A DNA stretch of 64,000 nucleotides from Sphingopyxis sp. QXT-31 (GCF_001984035.1 NZ_CP019449.1:1488001-1552000); one strand, 5' to 3'; numbered from the stretch's first letter, positions 20,816-31,034 are shown. Notes: generated from the letters alone by a model not told the origin. A program made the numbers and translations.

Positions 20816-21709
20816 CTAGCCGGCGATCACCAGTTCCTCATCGAGGAAATCGAGAAAGGCGCGGATGCGCGCGGCGGCGCGGTCTTCGGGCGCGTAAAGC
20901 GCATGGATGTCCTCGCCGTCGCCGGGGTGATAGTCGGCGAGCAGTTCGACGAGCCGCCCGGCCGCGAGGTCGGCGGCGACGTGGAAATGGCCGTGCCGCG
21001 AAATGCCCCCGCCTGCGACCGCCATCTGGCGCACGAGGTCGCCCGAATTGCCGAAAAAGCTGCCGGGCACCGGGCGATGGACGATCCGGCCGCCAAGGCG
21101 GAACGGCCAGCTGTCGATCGAGCGGCGGAAGCTGAAGCGCAGGCAATCGTGCGCGTCGAGATCGTCGGGGGTCTGCGGCGTCCCGCGCCGCGCGAGATAG
21201 GCGGGGCTGGCGACGAGGACCATGCGGCTGTGGCCCAGCTTCTTCGCGCGCAGGCTGGTGTCGCGCAGCGGGCCAATGCGGATCGCGATGTCGGCGCGCT
21301 CCTCGACCAGATCGACGATCGTGTCGGAGAGCGCGAGGTCGAGAACGATCTCGGGATAGAGCGCCGTGAATTTCGGCAGGATGGGCAGCAGCGGCACGCC
21401 GATCGACGGCGACGCATTGACGCGGAGCAGCCCGCGCGGCCCCTGTTTCTCGCGCCCGAGCCCCGCCTCGACCGTTTCGATTTCGGCGAGCAGCACGCTC
21501 ATCCGGTCGCGATAGGCGCTACCCTCGGCGGTCAGCGCGAGCGAGCGCGTCGTGCGGCGGAACAGGATCGTGCCGAGCCGCGCCTCGAGCCGCGCGATGC
21601 TGCGGCTGACCGCCGACGGGGTCAAGCGCAACACCTTGGCCGCTGCCGCGAAGCTGCCGCCGCTCGCCACTGCAAGGAAAGTCTCGATATCGCCGAACCT
21701 GTTGTCCAT
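20816..21709 (-). CDS. LysR-family transcriptional regulator
   Basis: A 297-residue LysR regulator. The N-terminal winged HTH is FLAVASGGSFAAAAKVLRLTPSAVSRSIARLE, followed by LGTILFRRTTRSLALTAEG. The effector domain starts about residue 90 and includes ADIAIRIGPLRDTSLRAKKLG, typical of the subgroup that controls neighbouring oxidoreductases. It is divergent from an SDR gene, the usual arrangement for a LysR regulator and its target. A TN11A-type palindrome lies next to its start. Confidence 0.93.
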   Translation of the reverse strand: MDNRFGDIETFLAVASGGSFAAAAKVLRLTPSAVSRSIARLEARLGTILFRRTTRSLALTAEGSAYRDRMSVLLAEIETVEAGLGREKQGPRGLLRVNASPSIGVPLLPILPKFTALYPEIVLDLALSDTIVDLVEERADIAIRIGPLRDTSLRAKKLGHSRMVLVASPAYLARRGTPQTPDDLDAHDCLRFSFRRSIDSWPFRLGGRIVHRPVPGSFFGNSGDLVRQMAVAGGGISRHGHFHVAADLAAGRLVELLADYHPGDGEDIHALYAPEDRAAARIRAFLDFLDEELVIAG

Positions 21710-21713
21710 CGCT

Positions 21714-21729
21714 ATTCCTGATTTGGAAT
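21714..21729. promoter_or_regulatory. Candidate LysR operator
   Basis: ATTCC-N6-GGAAT, a 5-bp-arm palindrome containing the TN11A spacing of LysR boxes, starts four bases upstream of the LysR gene and about 95 bases upstream of the SDR. Position and symmetry are the only evidence. Confidence 0.5.
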
Positions 21730-21823
21730 CACTTCTGAAATGATAAGCGACATTCTAATCAACAATGGGCGCATGCGCTATATCCCGGTTCATCGACAGG
21801 ACTTCCATCCAAGGAGACGCATC

Positions 21824-22609
21824 ATGGACCTTAAACTCAACGGCAAGACCGCCCTCGTCACCGGATCGACCGCCGGCATAGGCTTCGCCATCGCCAAACG
21901 CCTCGCCGAAGAGGGAGTCGATGTCGTCATCAGCGGCCGCAACCAGGCGAAGCTCGACGAAGCCGCCGCCGAGCTGGCGCAGTCGGGGACGATCCGCGCG
22001 GTGCTGGCCGACCCCGCGACCGCCGAGGGTGCCGCGACGCTGATCGCCGGGGTTCCCGCGGTCGACATCCTCGTCAACAACCTCGGCATCTACGAAGCCA
22101 AACCCTTCGCCGAGATCAGCGACGCCGACTGGCACCATATCTTCGAGGTCAATGTGGTGAGCGGCGCGCGGCTGTCGCGGCACTATTTCCCGAAGATGCT
22201 CGAAAAGAACTGGGGCCGCGTGATCTTCATCGCGAGCGAGAGCGGGCTGCTGCCCCCGGCCGAGATGATCCATTACGGCATGACCAAGACCGCGCAGCTC
22301 ACGATCGCGCGCGGGCTCGCCGAACAGACCAAGGGCACGGGCGTAACGGTCAATTCGGTGCTGCCGGGGCCGACGCGCTCGGAAGGCATCGTCGATTTCA
22401 TCCGGTCGGTGGTGTCGAACCCCGACGCGCCCGAAGCCGAGCGCGAAAAGACCTTCTTCGACGAACTGCGCCCGCTATCGCTGATCCGCCGCCTGATCGA
22501 GGCCGACGAGATCGGCGCGATCACGGCCTTCCTCGCGAGCCCGCTGGCCGCGGCGACCAACGGCGCCGCGATCCGCGCGGAGGGCGGAATGGTGCCGACG
22601 ATTGCCTAA
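21824..22609 (+). CDS. Short-chain dehydrogenase/reductase
   Basis: A 261-residue classical SDR. Nucleotide-binding TGSTAGIGFAIA is at the N-terminus, the NNLGIY (NNAG-like) motif in the middle, a catalytic serine in IASESG, and the Y-G-M-T-K catalytic pair. The start at 21824 is set by AAGGAG at 21811-21816; the open frame extends upstream but without a ribosome site. Divergent from the LysR gene that probably regulates it. Substrate unknown. Confidence 0.9.
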   Translation: MDLKLNGKTALVTGSTAGIGFAIAKRLAEEGVDVVISGRNQAKLDEAAAELAQSGTIRAVLADPATAEGAATLIAGVPAVDILVNNLGIYEAKPFAEISDADWHHIFEVNVVSGARLSRHYFPKMLEKNWGRVIFIASESGLLPPAEMIHYGMTKTAQLTIARGLAEQTKGTGVTVNSVLPGPTRSEGIVDFIRSVVSNPDAPEAEREKTFFDELRPLSLIRRLIEADEIGAITAFLASPLAAATNGAAIRAEGGMVPTIA

Positions 22610-22615
22610 GCCTCT

Positions 22616-22730
22616 CCCCTCCCGCAAGCGGGAGGGGTCGGGGGTGGGCAAGCACCGTTGCAGTGCCCACCCCGCTGGGACTAGGAAACAAGTTTCCAAG
22701 TCTCACTGCCCCTCCCGCCTGCGGGAGGGG
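22616..22730. repeat. Cluster of four hairpins between convergent genes
   Basis: Four successive palindromes: CCCCTCCCGC-AA-GCGGGAGGGG (22616-22637), GGGGTGGGCA...TGCCCACCCC (22641-22673), GGAAACAAGTTTCC (22684-22697), and CCCCTCCCGCCTGCGGGAGGGG (22709-22730). The first and last are copies. Likely a composite REP element acting as a two-way barrier to transcription. Confidence 0.75.
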
Positions 22731-22738
22731 TTGGCGCG

Positions 22739-23755
22739 CTAGACCTTCACAATGCCCCGTTCGATCAAACTATGCGCCGTCGCGAGGATCGCTTCCTCGG
22801 GCGGGCGCATCGTCCAGCCGAGGCGCGCCATCGCATGACTGCTGTCGCCGCCGCGGACATTGCCGAGTTCGGCGACCACCTGCTTGAGTTCGGGCCGGAA
22901 GATCGCGAGCGCCTTGAGTAGCCAGTCGGGCATCTTCTTCGTCGGCACCTTGCGCGCCTGTTCGCCCAGATTGGCCTTCAGGATATTCGCGACGTCGATG
23001 AATTTCAGGAACGGCCCCGAGCAGACGAAACGCTCGTCCTTGACCCCCTCGGCGGTCAGCGCGCGATAATGCATGTCGGCTACGTCGCGTACGTCGATGA
23101 TGCCGAAACCGACGTCGGGGCACATCGGCACCTTGCCTTCGAGCAGCTGCTTCACGACCTCGATCGAGGTCGACAGATCGTCGCTGAGCAACGGCCCGAA
23201 CACCGCCGCGGGATTGACCGAAGCGAATTCGATATCACCGCCCTCGGCCGCGACCCAGTCGCGCGCGGCGCGCTCGGCGGCGGTCTTCGAGCGCGGGTAG
23301 GGCATGACCTCGGGGTTGGCGAGGTTGGTCCAGTCGGCTTCGTTGTAGAGATCGCGGCCCTTGCCATGGCCATAAGCGATGGCGGCCATCGACGAGGTGA
23401 GGACGAAGCGCTTGATGTCGGCGGCGCGCGCGAAACGAAGCGCGCGGAGCGCCCCTTCGCGGGCCGGGATCACCAGATCGTCGGCATGTTTGGGCACGTC
23501 GAGCGGAAAGGGCGAGGCGACGTGCGCAACGTGCGAACAACCCGCGATGGCCTCGGCCCAGCCGGCGTCATGCTCGAGGTCGGCGGCGAAGAAGTTCAGC
23601 TTGCTGTCGTCGACCTTGAGCCAGCCGCGCACCTCGGCCTCGCGCCCCAGGCTGCGCACCGTTGTGTGCACGTGCCAGCCATTCTCGATCAGCTGCCGGA
23701 TGAGGAAGCCCGCGATATAGCCGCTGCCCCCGGTGACCAAAACCGTGCCCGCCAT
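22739..23755 (-). CDS. NAD-dependent epimerase/dihydroflavonol-reductase-like SDR
   Basis: A 338-residue extended SDR. N-terminal TVLVTGGSGYIAGFLIRQL binds NAD(P), and HVASPFPLDVPKHADDLVIPA is the typical segment of the dihydroflavonol-4-reductase/cinnamoyl-CoA-reductase-like branch. TSSMAAIAYG and the catalytic Y-P-R-S-K follow. In bacteria such proteins reduce assorted aldehydes or ketones; the substrate is unknown. GGGGAG lies upstream of the ATG. Confidence 0.87.
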   Translation of the reverse strand: MAGTVLVTGGSGYIAGFLIRQLIENGWHVHTTVRSLGREAEVRGWLKVDDSKLNFFAADLEHDAGWAEAIAGCSHVAHVASPFPLDVPKHADDLVIPAREGALRALRFARAADIKRFVLTSSMAAIAYGHGKGRDLYNEADWTNLANPEVMPYPRSKTAAERAARDWVAAEGGDIEFASVNPAAVFGPLLSDDLSTSIEVVKQLLEGKVPMCPDVGFGIIDVRDVADMHYRALTAEGVKDERFVCSGPFLKFIDVANILKANLGEQARKVPTKKMPDWLLKALAIFRPELKQVVAELGNVRGGDSSHAMARLGWTMRPPEEAILATAHSLIERGIVKV

Positions 23756-23817
23756 GCGCTGCTCCCCTCTCTTGTTATGGAGGGGAAGTTAGCGCATTTG
23801 CGTTGCAGGCCGAAACC

Positions 23818-25164
23818 TTATTTCAGCAGCACCAGTTCCTCGGCCATGCTCGGGTGCAGCGCGACCGTCGCGTCGAAATCGGCCTTGGTCAGCCCCGCCT
23901 TCACCGCGATCGCCGCGGCCTGCAGGATTTCCGGCGCGTCGGGGCCGATCATGTGCAGCCCGACGACCTGGTCGGTCGCGGCGTTGACGATCATCTTGTA
24001 CAGCGCGCGCTCGTTGCGACCGGCGAGGACGTTCTTCATCGCGCGGAAATCGCTGGTGTAGACGCGGATGCTGCCCAGCTTGTTGCGCGCCTCGGCCTCG
24101 GTCATGCCGACCGCGCCGATCGGCGGGTGGCTGAACACCGCGCTCGGGACATTCTTGTAGTCGACCACGGTCGGCTTGCCGCCGAACACCGAGTCGGCGA
24201 AGGCCTGCCCCTCGCGGATGGCGACCGGGGTCAGCTGGATGCGGTTGGTGACGTCGCCGACGGCGTAGATGCTGGGGACCGACGACTGATTGGTCTCGTC
24301 TACCTTGATCGCGCCATGCTCGTCGAGTTCGACCCCAACGTCTTCGAGCCCGATGCCCTTGGTGTTCGGCGTGCGCCCCGCGGCGACCAGCACCGCGTCG
24401 GCCTGGATTGGGTCGCAACCTTCGAGCATCACGGTCAGCGTGCCGTCATCGTTCTTCGTGATCGACTGGAAGGGCGCGTTGAACTTGAACTCGATGCCCT
24501 TGGTCATCGAAATCTGCAGCAGGCGGTCGCGGATCTGCTCGTCGTAGCCGCGCAGGATCGTGTCGCCGCGGTTGACGATCGTTACCTTGCTGCCGAATTC
24601 GTTGAAGATGCCCGCGAATTCGTTGGCGATATAGCCGCCTCCCGCGATCACGACGCGCTTGGGCAAAGTTTCGAGGTGAAAGACCTCGTTCGAGGTGATC
24701 GCATGTTCGCTGCCCGGAAATTCGGGGACGTGCGGCCAGCCGCCGGTCGCGACCAGGATGCGCTCGGCGGTCAGTTCGGTCCCGTCGGCGAGCCGCACCT
24801 TCTGCGGCCCGGCGATCGTCGCGCGCGTTTTGAACACCTCGACCTTGTGGTTGCCCAAAGTCTGGCCATAGAGACCTTCGAGCCGGTCGACCTCGGCGAG
24901 GACATTGTCGCGCAGCACGTCCCAGTTGAAGCTGCACTCGGGCACGTCCCAGCCGAACTTGCGCGCGTCGTGGAGATCCTCGGCGAAATGGGCGCCATAG
25001 ACGAGCAGTTTCTTGGGCACGCAGCCGCGGATGACGCAGGTGCCGCCGACCCGATACTCCTCTGCCACCGCGACGCGCGCGCCGTGCGAGGCCGCGATGC
25101 GCGACGCGCGCACGCCGCCCGACCCGGCGCCGATGACGAAGAGATCATAGTCGAAATCGCTCAT
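23818..25164 (-). CDS. gor: Glutathione-disulfide reductase
   Basis: A 448-residue flavoprotein that reduces glutathione disulfide with NADPH. N-terminal DLFVIGAGSGGVRASRIAA binds FAD, and the redox pair is in GGTCVIRGCVPKK. The NADPH-binding VVIAGGGYIANEFAG lies in the middle, and the C-terminal interface carries the catalytic histidine in ALHPSMAEELV. The GCVPKK form favours glutathione reductase over lipoamide dehydrogenase. Downstream SDR lies 62 bases away on the same strand. Confidence 0.94.
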   Translation of the reverse strand: MSDFDYDLFVIGAGSGGVRASRIAASHGARVAVAEEYRVGGTCVIRGCVPKKLLVYGAHFAEDLHDARKFGWDVPECSFNWDVLRDNVLAEVDRLEGLYGQTLGNHKVEVFKTRATIAGPQKVRLADGTELTAERILVATGGWPHVPEFPGSEHAITSNEVFHLETLPKRVVIAGGGYIANEFAGIFNEFGSKVTIVNRGDTILRGYDEQIRDRLLQISMTKGIEFKFNAPFQSITKNDDGTLTVMLEGCDPIQADAVLVAAGRTPNTKGIGLEDVGVELDEHGAIKVDETNQSSVPSIYAVGDVTNRIQLTPVAIREGQAFADSVFGGKPTVVDYKNVPSAVFSHPPIGAVGMTEAEARNKLGSIRVYTSDFRAMKNVLAGRNERALYKMIVNAATDQVVGLHMIGPDAPEILQAAAIAVKAGLTKADFDATVALHPSMAEELVLLK

Positions 25165-25269
25165 GAAGAACCCCTGAATATGTGGGCTGCTGTTCGCAGC
25201 GGCCGCCTATGTGGTTACGCCGCGGCGGCTTGCCAATCGAATTTTGCGGTCAGGTACAGCGAGCAGGTC

Positions 25270-26775
25270 TCACTCGCCGAGCGCAGCCGCCATCAGCGCC
25301 TGCGTCGCGGCGTCGAACTCGACCGTGCCTTCGGCGAGCCCCTTGGCCATTTCCTTGCCCAGCTCGACCCCGAACTGGTCGAAGGGGTTGATGCCGAGCA
25401 GCACCGCATTGGCGAAGACGCGGTGCTCGTAGAAGGCGATCAGCGCGCCGAGGCTGCGCGGGGTGACCTGATCGAGCAGGATCGTGGTCGACGGCCGGTC
25501 GCCGGGATAATGGCGCGCGCCGTCCTCGCTCGCCCGCCCCGCCATCAGCGCCGCGCCCTGCGCGATGCAGTTCGCGACCAGCGTCTCGTGATGCGCCTCG
25601 TCGAGCAGATGGTCGGGCTCGCGCGCGACGACGAATTCGACCGGCGTCAGATGCGTACCCTGATGGAGTAACTGGAACACCGCATGCTGCGCATCCGTCC
25701 CCACCCCACCCCAGGTGATCGCCGCGCTCGCCCGGCCGAGCGGCTTGCCGTCCAGCGTCACCGACTTGCCGTTCGATTCCATCTCGAGCTGTTGGAGGTA
25801 GGCGGGCAACAGCCGCAGCCTTTCGTCATAAGCAAAGACCGCGCGCGTCTGGCAGCCGAGGCGGTTGGTGTAGAGCTGGTCGGCGAAGGCCGCGAGCAAG
25901 GCGACATTGTCGGCGCCGTCGGCCAGCCGGAAATGCCGGTCCATCTCCGCCGCGCCTTCGAGCATGTCGGCGAAGGCGTCCCAGCCGAGCGCGAGCGCGG
26001 CGGGAAAGCCGATCGACGACCAGAGCGAATAGCGTCCGCCCACACTCTCGGCGAAGGGCAGGATGCGCGTCTCGTCGACGCCCCATTCCATCGCGCGTTC
26101 GGGCATCGCGGTCAGCGCGATCACGCGGCCATAGGGGTCGGGCACCCCCGCTTCTTCGAGCCATTGCAGCGCCGAGGCGGCATTGAGCAAAGTCTCGGTC
26201 GTGGTGAAGGTCTTCGACGCCACCGCGACCAGCGTGCAGGCGGGGTCGAACTTCGCAAAGGCTTCGGCGAGCGCCGCGCCGTCGACGTTCGACACCACCG
26301 CGACGTCGTAGCGCGAGCCGTGACGGCCGAGCGCGTCGACGAGCAGGTCGGGGCCCAGCGCCGAGCCGCCGATGCCGATGTGGAGCAGGTGGCGGATCTC
26401 GCCGAACGCGCCGGCCTCGATCGCGTCGATCAGCATCCGCATGCGCTGGTGGAAAGCCTGCGCACGGTGGACCGATTCGGGCGCACCGTCGCCGCGTTCG
26501 GCGCTATGTTCGGCGGCGCGGCCCTCAGTCGGATTGGCGATGCCGCCCGCGAACAAGGTCTTGCGGCGGCCCACAAAATCCTGCGCCTCGGCAAGGTCCG
26601 ACAGGATGCCGATTGCCGCGGTATCGAGGTGCGTCTTGGCGAAATCGAAGCGGATGTCGGCGACACTCCGCACCAGCGCCTGCAGCCGCGCATCGGGATC
26701 GGCGGCGATAAGGCCGGCCAGCGTCTGCGGCTGCCAGTCGGCGAGCGCCTGCCAGGCTTGGTCGGCGGTGGTCAT
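25270..26775 (-). CDS. pgi: Glucose-6-phosphate isomerase
   Basis: A 501-residue isomerase of glucose 6-phosphate and fructose 6-phosphate. Landmarks are HIGIGGSALGPDLLVDAL, VASKTFTTTETLLNA, GGRYSLWSSIGFPAALALGWDAF, and the C-terminal NPFDQFGVELGKEMAKGL. Length is normal for the alphaproteobacterial form. Divergent from lepB. Confidence 0.96.
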   Translation of the reverse strand: MTTADQAWQALADWQPQTLAGLIAADPDARLQALVRSVADIRFDFAKTHLDTAAIGILSDLAEAQDFVGRRKTLFAGGIANPTEGRAAEHSAERGDGAPESVHRAQAFHQRMRMLIDAIEAGAFGEIRHLLHIGIGGSALGPDLLVDALGRHGSRYDVAVVSNVDGAALAEAFAKFDPACTLVAVASKTFTTTETLLNAASALQWLEEAGVPDPYGRVIALTAMPERAMEWGVDETRILPFAESVGGRYSLWSSIGFPAALALGWDAFADMLEGAAEMDRHFRLADGADNVALLAAFADQLYTNRLGCQTRAVFAYDERLRLLPAYLQQLEMESNGKSVTLDGKPLGRASAAITWGGVGTDAQHAVFQLLHQGTHLTPVEFVVAREPDHLLDEAHHETLVANCIAQGAALMAGRASEDGARHYPGDRPSTTILLDQVTPRSLGALIAFYEHRVFANAVLLGINPFDQFGVELGKEMAKGLAEGTVEFDAATQALMAAALGE

Positions 26776-26894
26776 GTCGGAGCTCCCTTGCAGACGGATC
26801 AGGCGGCTTTCTCTAGGCGCGCCGCCGCGCGCGCGCCAGTGCGATCCACCGATATTTGCTTGCGCGCAGACCTATTCACCGCCAAATGCGCGCC

Positions 26895-27824
26895 ATGACC
26901 GATGCCAGCCTGACCGCCGATACGCCGCCCCCCGCCGGCCCCGCGACGCCCGCCCCTGCACCCGCTCCGATGAGTGCCAAGGAAGAGGCGATCGACACCG
27001 TGCGCTTCCTCGCCTGGCTGGCAATCGCGGTGATCGTCTTTCGCAGCTTTTTCCTATCGCCTTTCAACATTCCGTCGGAATCGATGCAGCCGCGGCTGCT
27101 GATCGGCGACTATCTGCTCGTCAACAAAATGGCCTATGGCTATTCGAAATACAGCCTGCCTTTCAGCGTGCCGCTGATCCCCGGGCGGATTTTCGCCAAG
27201 ACCCCCGAACGCGGCGACGTCGTCGTGTTCAAGGCGCCGCCGGTCAACGACAACGACTATATCAAGCGTGTGATCGGCCTGCCCGGCGACACGGTGCAGG
27301 TGATCGACGGCATCGTGTGGCTCAACGGCAAGTCGCTGCCGCGCGAGGCGATGCCCGATCTGGTGATTCCGGTGACGCTGAACATGCTCGAAGCCGCGCG
27401 CGACGAATATCGCAAGAACGGCCTGCCGGTGCCGCAGGACGGCGACCTGCGCCCCTGTTTCCAGCTCCAGTTCGAAACGACCGGCGCTGACGGCGCGCGC
27501 ATGTGCCGCTATCCGCAGTATAAGGAAACGCTGCCGAACGGCAAAAGCTATGCGATCCTCGACATCACGACGATCCCGCAGGACGATACCACGCTGAAGA
27601 CCGTGCCGGAGGGGCATTTGTTCCTGATGGGCGACAACCGCGACCGCAGCGCCGACAGCCGTTTCCCCGCGCAGGAAGGCGCCGGCATCGGCCTTGTCCC
27701 CGAGGAGAACCTCGTCGGCAAGGCGCTGGTCGGCATGTTCTCGACCGACGGCTCGGCAAGCTGGATCAACCCGATCAGCTGGTTCACCGCGGCGCGCTGG
27801 GAACGCATCGGGGATGGCTTTTGA
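26895..27824 (+). CDS. lepB: Signal peptidase I
   Basis: A 309-residue membrane protease that removes signal peptides. A proline- and alanine-rich N-terminus precedes one transmembrane helix (about residues 36-55). Catalytic serine 63 lies in NIPSESMQP and catalytic lysine 124 in [11 protein letters not shown]; box E is [18 protein letters not shown]. An insertion after box D is moderately long. The start at 26895 (MTDASL) is a choice; ATGs at 26856 and 26886 are also in frame, and none has a clear ribosome site. First gene of lepB-rnc-era. Confidence 0.94.
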   Translation: MTDASLTADTPPPAGPATPAPAPAPMSAKEEAIDTVRFLAWLAIAVIVFRSFFLSPFNIPSESMQPRLLIGDYLLVNKMAYGYSKYSLPFSVPLIPGRIFAKTPERGDVVVFKAPPVNDNDYIKRVIGLPGDTVQVIDGIVWLNGKSLPREAMPDLVIPVTLNMLEAARDEYRKNGLPVPQDGDLRPCFQLQFETTGADGARMCRYPQYKETLPNGKSYAILDITTIPQDDTTLKTVPEGHLFLMGDNRDRSADSRFPAQEGAGIGLVPEENLVGKALVGMFSTDGSASWINPISWFTAARWERIGDGF

Positions 27825-28504
27825 GCGAGCGGCCGTCCGCCGATACGATCGCAGCCCTCACCGGCGCCGCCCCGCACGACCTCGCCCTCTATCATGAGGC
27901 GCTGACCCACGGCAGCAGCGGCGTCGGCGATTACCAGCGGCTCGAATTCCTCGGCGACCGCGTGCTGGGGCTGGTCATCGCGTCCGAACTTTTCCGCCGC
28001 TTCCCCAAGGCTGCCGAGGGCGAGCTTTCGTCGCGGCTGCACGCGCTCGCCTCGGGCGAGACCTGCGCGAAGATCGCCCAGGGTCTCGACCTCAACGCTT
28101 ATGTCCGCTTCGGCGTCCAGGCGATCGGCGACGGCGGGCGCTACAGCGACAATATCGCCGCCGACGTGCTCGAGGCGCTGATCGGCGCTTTGTGGCTCGA
28201 CCTCGGCGAAGACGCCGCGCGGACCTTCATCGTCGCCAGATGGGGCGAGATGATCGACGGCCAGGTCGCGGCGCCCAAGCATCCCAAGGCGGCGCTGCAG
28301 GAATGGGCGGCGGCAAAGGGCCGCAAGCCCCCCGAATATCGCCTGATCCGCCGCGATGGTCCCGACCATGCGCCGCGCTTCCACGTCGGCGTGACCGTCG
28401 GCAAGCTCGCCGAGGCCGAGGGCGAAGGCGCATCGAAGCAGGCGGCCGAAAAGGCGGCCGCAGCGGCGCTGCTCGACATCGTGACACAGGAAGAAAAGAA
28501 ATGA
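27821..28504 (+). CDS. rnc: Ribonuclease III
   Basis: A 227-residue double-strand-specific RNase that processes rRNA and mRNA. The signature [15 protein letters not shown] lies in the catalytic domain, with [17 protein letters not shown] carrying the second acidic pair, and a C-terminal dsRNA-binding domain runs from [14 protein letters not shown] to [13 protein letters not shown]. Translation starts at TTG, which overlaps the lepB stop (TTGA), so it is coupled to lepB; its own stop overlaps the era ATG. Confidence 0.95.
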   Translation: MSERPSADTIAALTGAAPHDLALYHEALTHGSSGVGDYQRLEFLGDRVLGLVIASELFRRFPKAAEGELSSRLHALASGETCAKIAQGLDLNAYVRFGVQAIGDGGRYSDNIAADVLEALIGALWLDLGEDAARTFIVARWGEMIDGQVAAPKHPKAALQEWAAAKGRKPPEYRLIRRDGPDHAPRFHVGVTVGKLAEAEGEGASKQAAEKAAAAALLDIVTQEEKK

Positions 28505-29394
28505 CCCAGCGCTGCGGTTTCGTGGCCGTCGTCGGCGCGCCCAATGCGGGCAAGTCGACCCTCGTCAACGCGCTTGTCGGCCAGAAGGTCGCGATCGTCA
28601 GCCCCAAGGCGCAGACCACGCGCACCCGGCTGATGGGCGTTGCGATGGAGGGCGACGTGCAGATCGTACTGATCGACACGCCGGGCATCTTCGCCCCCAC
28701 CCGCCGCCTCGACCGCGCGATGGTCGCGGCGGCGTGGAACAGCCTCGATCAGGCCGAGGCGATCCTCGTGATGGTCGATGCCGCCGCGAAACTGACAGGG
28801 CGCGTCGAGCGCGTGCTCGAAGGCGTCGCGAATCGGCCCGAGAAGAAATATCTGGTACTGAACAAGGTCGACCTGACCAAGAAGGACAAGCTCCTCACGA
28901 TCGCGACCGAGCTCAACGCGCGGCTCGCCTTCGACGAAACCTTCTTCATCGCGGCGAGCAGCGGCGACGGCGTGCCCGAACTCAAGGCGCATCTTGCCAC
29001 GCTGATGCCCGAAGGGCCATGGCATTTCCCCGAGGACGAGGTCAGCGACGCGCCCGAGCGTATGCTGGCGGCCGAAATCACGCGCGAGCAGCTCTATCGC
29101 CAGCTCCACGAAGAACTGCCCTATCAGTCGACCGTCGAGACCGAGAAGTTCACCAACCGCAAGGACGGCAGCGCCGAAATCCACCAGCAGATCCTGGTCG
29201 CGCGCGACAACCAGCGCGCGATCATCCTCGGCCACAAGGGCGAGCGGATCAAGGAAATCGGCAGCCGCGCCCGCGCCGAGCTGAGCGAATTGCTCGGCCG
29301 CAAGGTCCATCTGTTCCTGCATGTCAAGGTCAAGGCGAACTGGGACGAAGACCGCGGCGTGTACCGCGACATGGGGCTCGACTGGGTCGATTGA
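28501..29394 (+). CDS. era: GTPase Era
   Basis: A 297-residue ribosome-assembly GTPase acting on 16S rRNA. G-domain motifs: [12 protein letters not shown] (G1), QTTRTR (G2), DTPG (G3) and NKVD (G4). The KH domain at the C-terminus has [20 protein letters not shown] and ends [14 protein letters not shown] overlaps the rnc stop (ATGA). The order lepB-rnc-era is common in alphaproteobacteria; recO, often next, is absent here. Confidence 0.96.
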   Translation: MTQRCGFVAVVGAPNAGKSTLVNALVGQKVAIVSPKAQTTRTRLMGVAMEGDVQIVLIDTPGIFAPTRRLDRAMVAAAWNSLDQAEAILVMVDAAAKLTGRVERVLEGVANRPEKKYLVLNKVDLTKKDKLLTIATELNARLAFDETFFIAASSGDGVPELKAHLATLMPEGPWHFPEDEVSDAPERMLAAEITREQLYRQLHEELPYQSTVETEKFTNRKDGSAEIHQQILVARDNQRAIILGHKGERIKEIGSRARAELSELLGRKVHLFLHVKVKANWDEDRGVYRDMGLDWVD

Positions 29395-29406
29395 GGAAAG
29401 AAGAAT

Positions 29407-29835
29407 ATGCACCGGCCGCCATCGATCATCTGGTTCGAACGCCTTTTCTGGGCGTCCATGATTGTCGGGCTAATCTCGACCGCTTTTGCCTGGGCCGACA
29501 TGCAGTCCACGCTTGAAAAATCGGGCTCGCCGTTCGGCATGACCAGCGTGGCCGTGACGCTGGCCGTCTTCCTGGCGATACCCGTCGCCTTTTGGTACGC
29601 GATAGCCCGACGCGGCAGCAATGTCGTTCGTTGGATATATGTGATCTGGATGGGATTCGGCGTCATCATGACGCTGCTTTCACTCTTCGATCCGCAGAAT
29701 GTGAACGGCATCGCCTTGGGCATTTCGCTGATCTCGACCGCCCTGAGCGCGGCATCGATCGCCTGCCTGTTCCGCGGCGACGCGGTCGCATGGCTGACTG
29801 GCAAGGCGCCGGTCGACCCCGGCATCTTCAGCTAG
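29407..29835 (+). CDS. Four-helix membrane protein of unknown function
   Basis: A 142-residue protein with four predicted helices, about residues 9-30, 46-66, 75-92 and 100-122. It begins 12 bases after era, with AAAGAAG as ribosome site, so it probably shares the era transcript. I recognise no family. Convergent with the lipase gene, three bases apart. Confidence 0.72.
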   Translation: MHRPPSIIWFERLFWASMIVGLISTAFAWADMQSTLEKSGSPFGMTSVAVTLAVFLAIPVAFWYAIARRGSNVVRWIYVIWMGFGVIMTLLSLFDPQNVNGIALGISLISTALSAASIACLFRGDAVAWLTGKAPVDPGIFS

Positions 29836-29839
29836 GCCG

Positions 29840-30958
29840 CTAGATCCGCCGGCAATCGTCGGGCGGCGCCTGGCCGTCGAAGCGCGCGCCGATCCAGCCT
29901 ATCGTCTCGCTCGCGCTGTCCTTTGCGCTGGCGCCATGATCGCCGGTCATATCGATCCAGCGCACGCGCGTCCGCCCGCGGCACACCGACTTGGCGAATT
30001 TGCGCGTCACCGCGGGCGCGATGATCGTGTCCTTGCTGCTCTGCGCGATCAGCAGCGGACCGGGAACGCGCGCGGCATCGACGCTGTTCGCGCGGGCAAA
30101 GCCTCCCCACGGGTCGATCCTGGCAATATCCTTGTTCTTCGTCGCGCGCACGATGGTCAGCACGCCCAGGATCGTCCCGAGCTTCGGCTTCTTTTCCAGG
30201 CTGATGCAATTATTCTCTGCCAGCCGGCGGATGATCCCCTGGTTCGTGCGGTTGGCGACACCGTCCATCGAATAGCCATAGAGCGTCGACCAGCTGTGCA
30301 GCGTGAACGAAAGCAGCAGCGCGCGCGCATTCTTGTCGCTGCCATCGCGCAGATTGGCCGCCAGATCGGTGGGCGGAGCGGCCGCCGCGGTGCCGACGAG
30401 CCGAAGGTCCGGCGCATAGTTCCGCGCCTGAAGCGCGGTCCACAAGGCTGCATGGCCACCCTGCGATTCGCCCCAAACGGCGAAGTCGTTCCCTGCCGCC
30501 GCGCCGGAAATCGCGCGCGCCGCGCGGACCGCGTCGAGCACCGAATTGGCGGTATCCGCGCCGACGAGGAACGGGTGCATCGTCGGGCTGGCGAGGCCGA
30601 TATAGTCGGGCGCGACCACGACATAGCCCTGTCGCACGGCATCCATGCCCACCGAAGCGGCAAAGAAGTTCGGGCTGAGCGACGGCGCGCATTTCTCGGC
30701 CACGCCCCAGGCGCCGTGCGTCCAAGCGATCACGCGGCGCGGGCGCGGCGGCACCGCCTCGCGCGGCGCGGCGACGATGCCGGTGACGCGCAGCCGTTCA
30801 CCTTTCGAGTTGGAGGTCCAATATTGCACCCGCCACGCCTGCACGCCCGGCGGCGTATCGGTCATCGGATCGGCGGCGATCAGGCTGCCCGCCTGTTGCG
30901 CCTGGGCCGCCGGCGGCGCGGCGATGGCAAGGGCCAGCAGAAGCAGCAAATGGCGCAT
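29840..30958 (-). CDS. Secreted lipase, alpha/beta hydrolase (secretory lipase family)
   Basis: A 372-residue exported hydrolase. Signal peptide MRHLLLLLALAIAAPPAAQA, with AGGGAGG upstream of the ATG at 30958. The catalytic serine is in WGESQGGHAAL. Around it are the family segments PRRVIAWTHGAWG, YVVVAPDYIGLASPTMHPFL and the late SSKDTIIAPAVTRKFAKSVC carrying the probable acid; a histidine follows in MTGDHGASAKD. This fits the fungal-like secretory lipase family (triacylglycerol lipase). Natural substrate unknown. Divergent from the AttH-like gene across an intergenic region with a perfect palindrome. Confidence 0.85.
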   Translation of the reverse strand: MRHLLLLLALAIAAPPAAQAQQAGSLIAADPMTDTPPGVQAWRVQYWTSNSKGERLRVTGIVAAPREAVPPRPRRVIAWTHGAWGVAEKCAPSLSPNFFAASVGMDAVRQGYVVVAPDYIGLASPTMHPFLVGADTANSVLDAVRAARAISGAAAGNDFAVWGESQGGHAALWTALQARNYAPDLRLVGTAAAAPPTDLAANLRDGSDKNARALLLSFTLHSWSTLYGYSMDGVANRTNQGIIRRLAENNCISLEKKPKLGTILGVLTIVRATKNKDIARIDPWGGFARANSVDAARVPGPLLIAQSSKDTIIAPAVTRKFAKSVCRGRTRVRWIDMTGDHGASAKDSASETIGWIGARFDGQAPPDDCRRI

Positions 30959-31034
30959 CGGACACCTCCCTGTTGGTCGCATGATAGCATGGCCCGGGCG
31001 CGGCGGATATGACGGGCGCGCACGGGCTTCGAGC

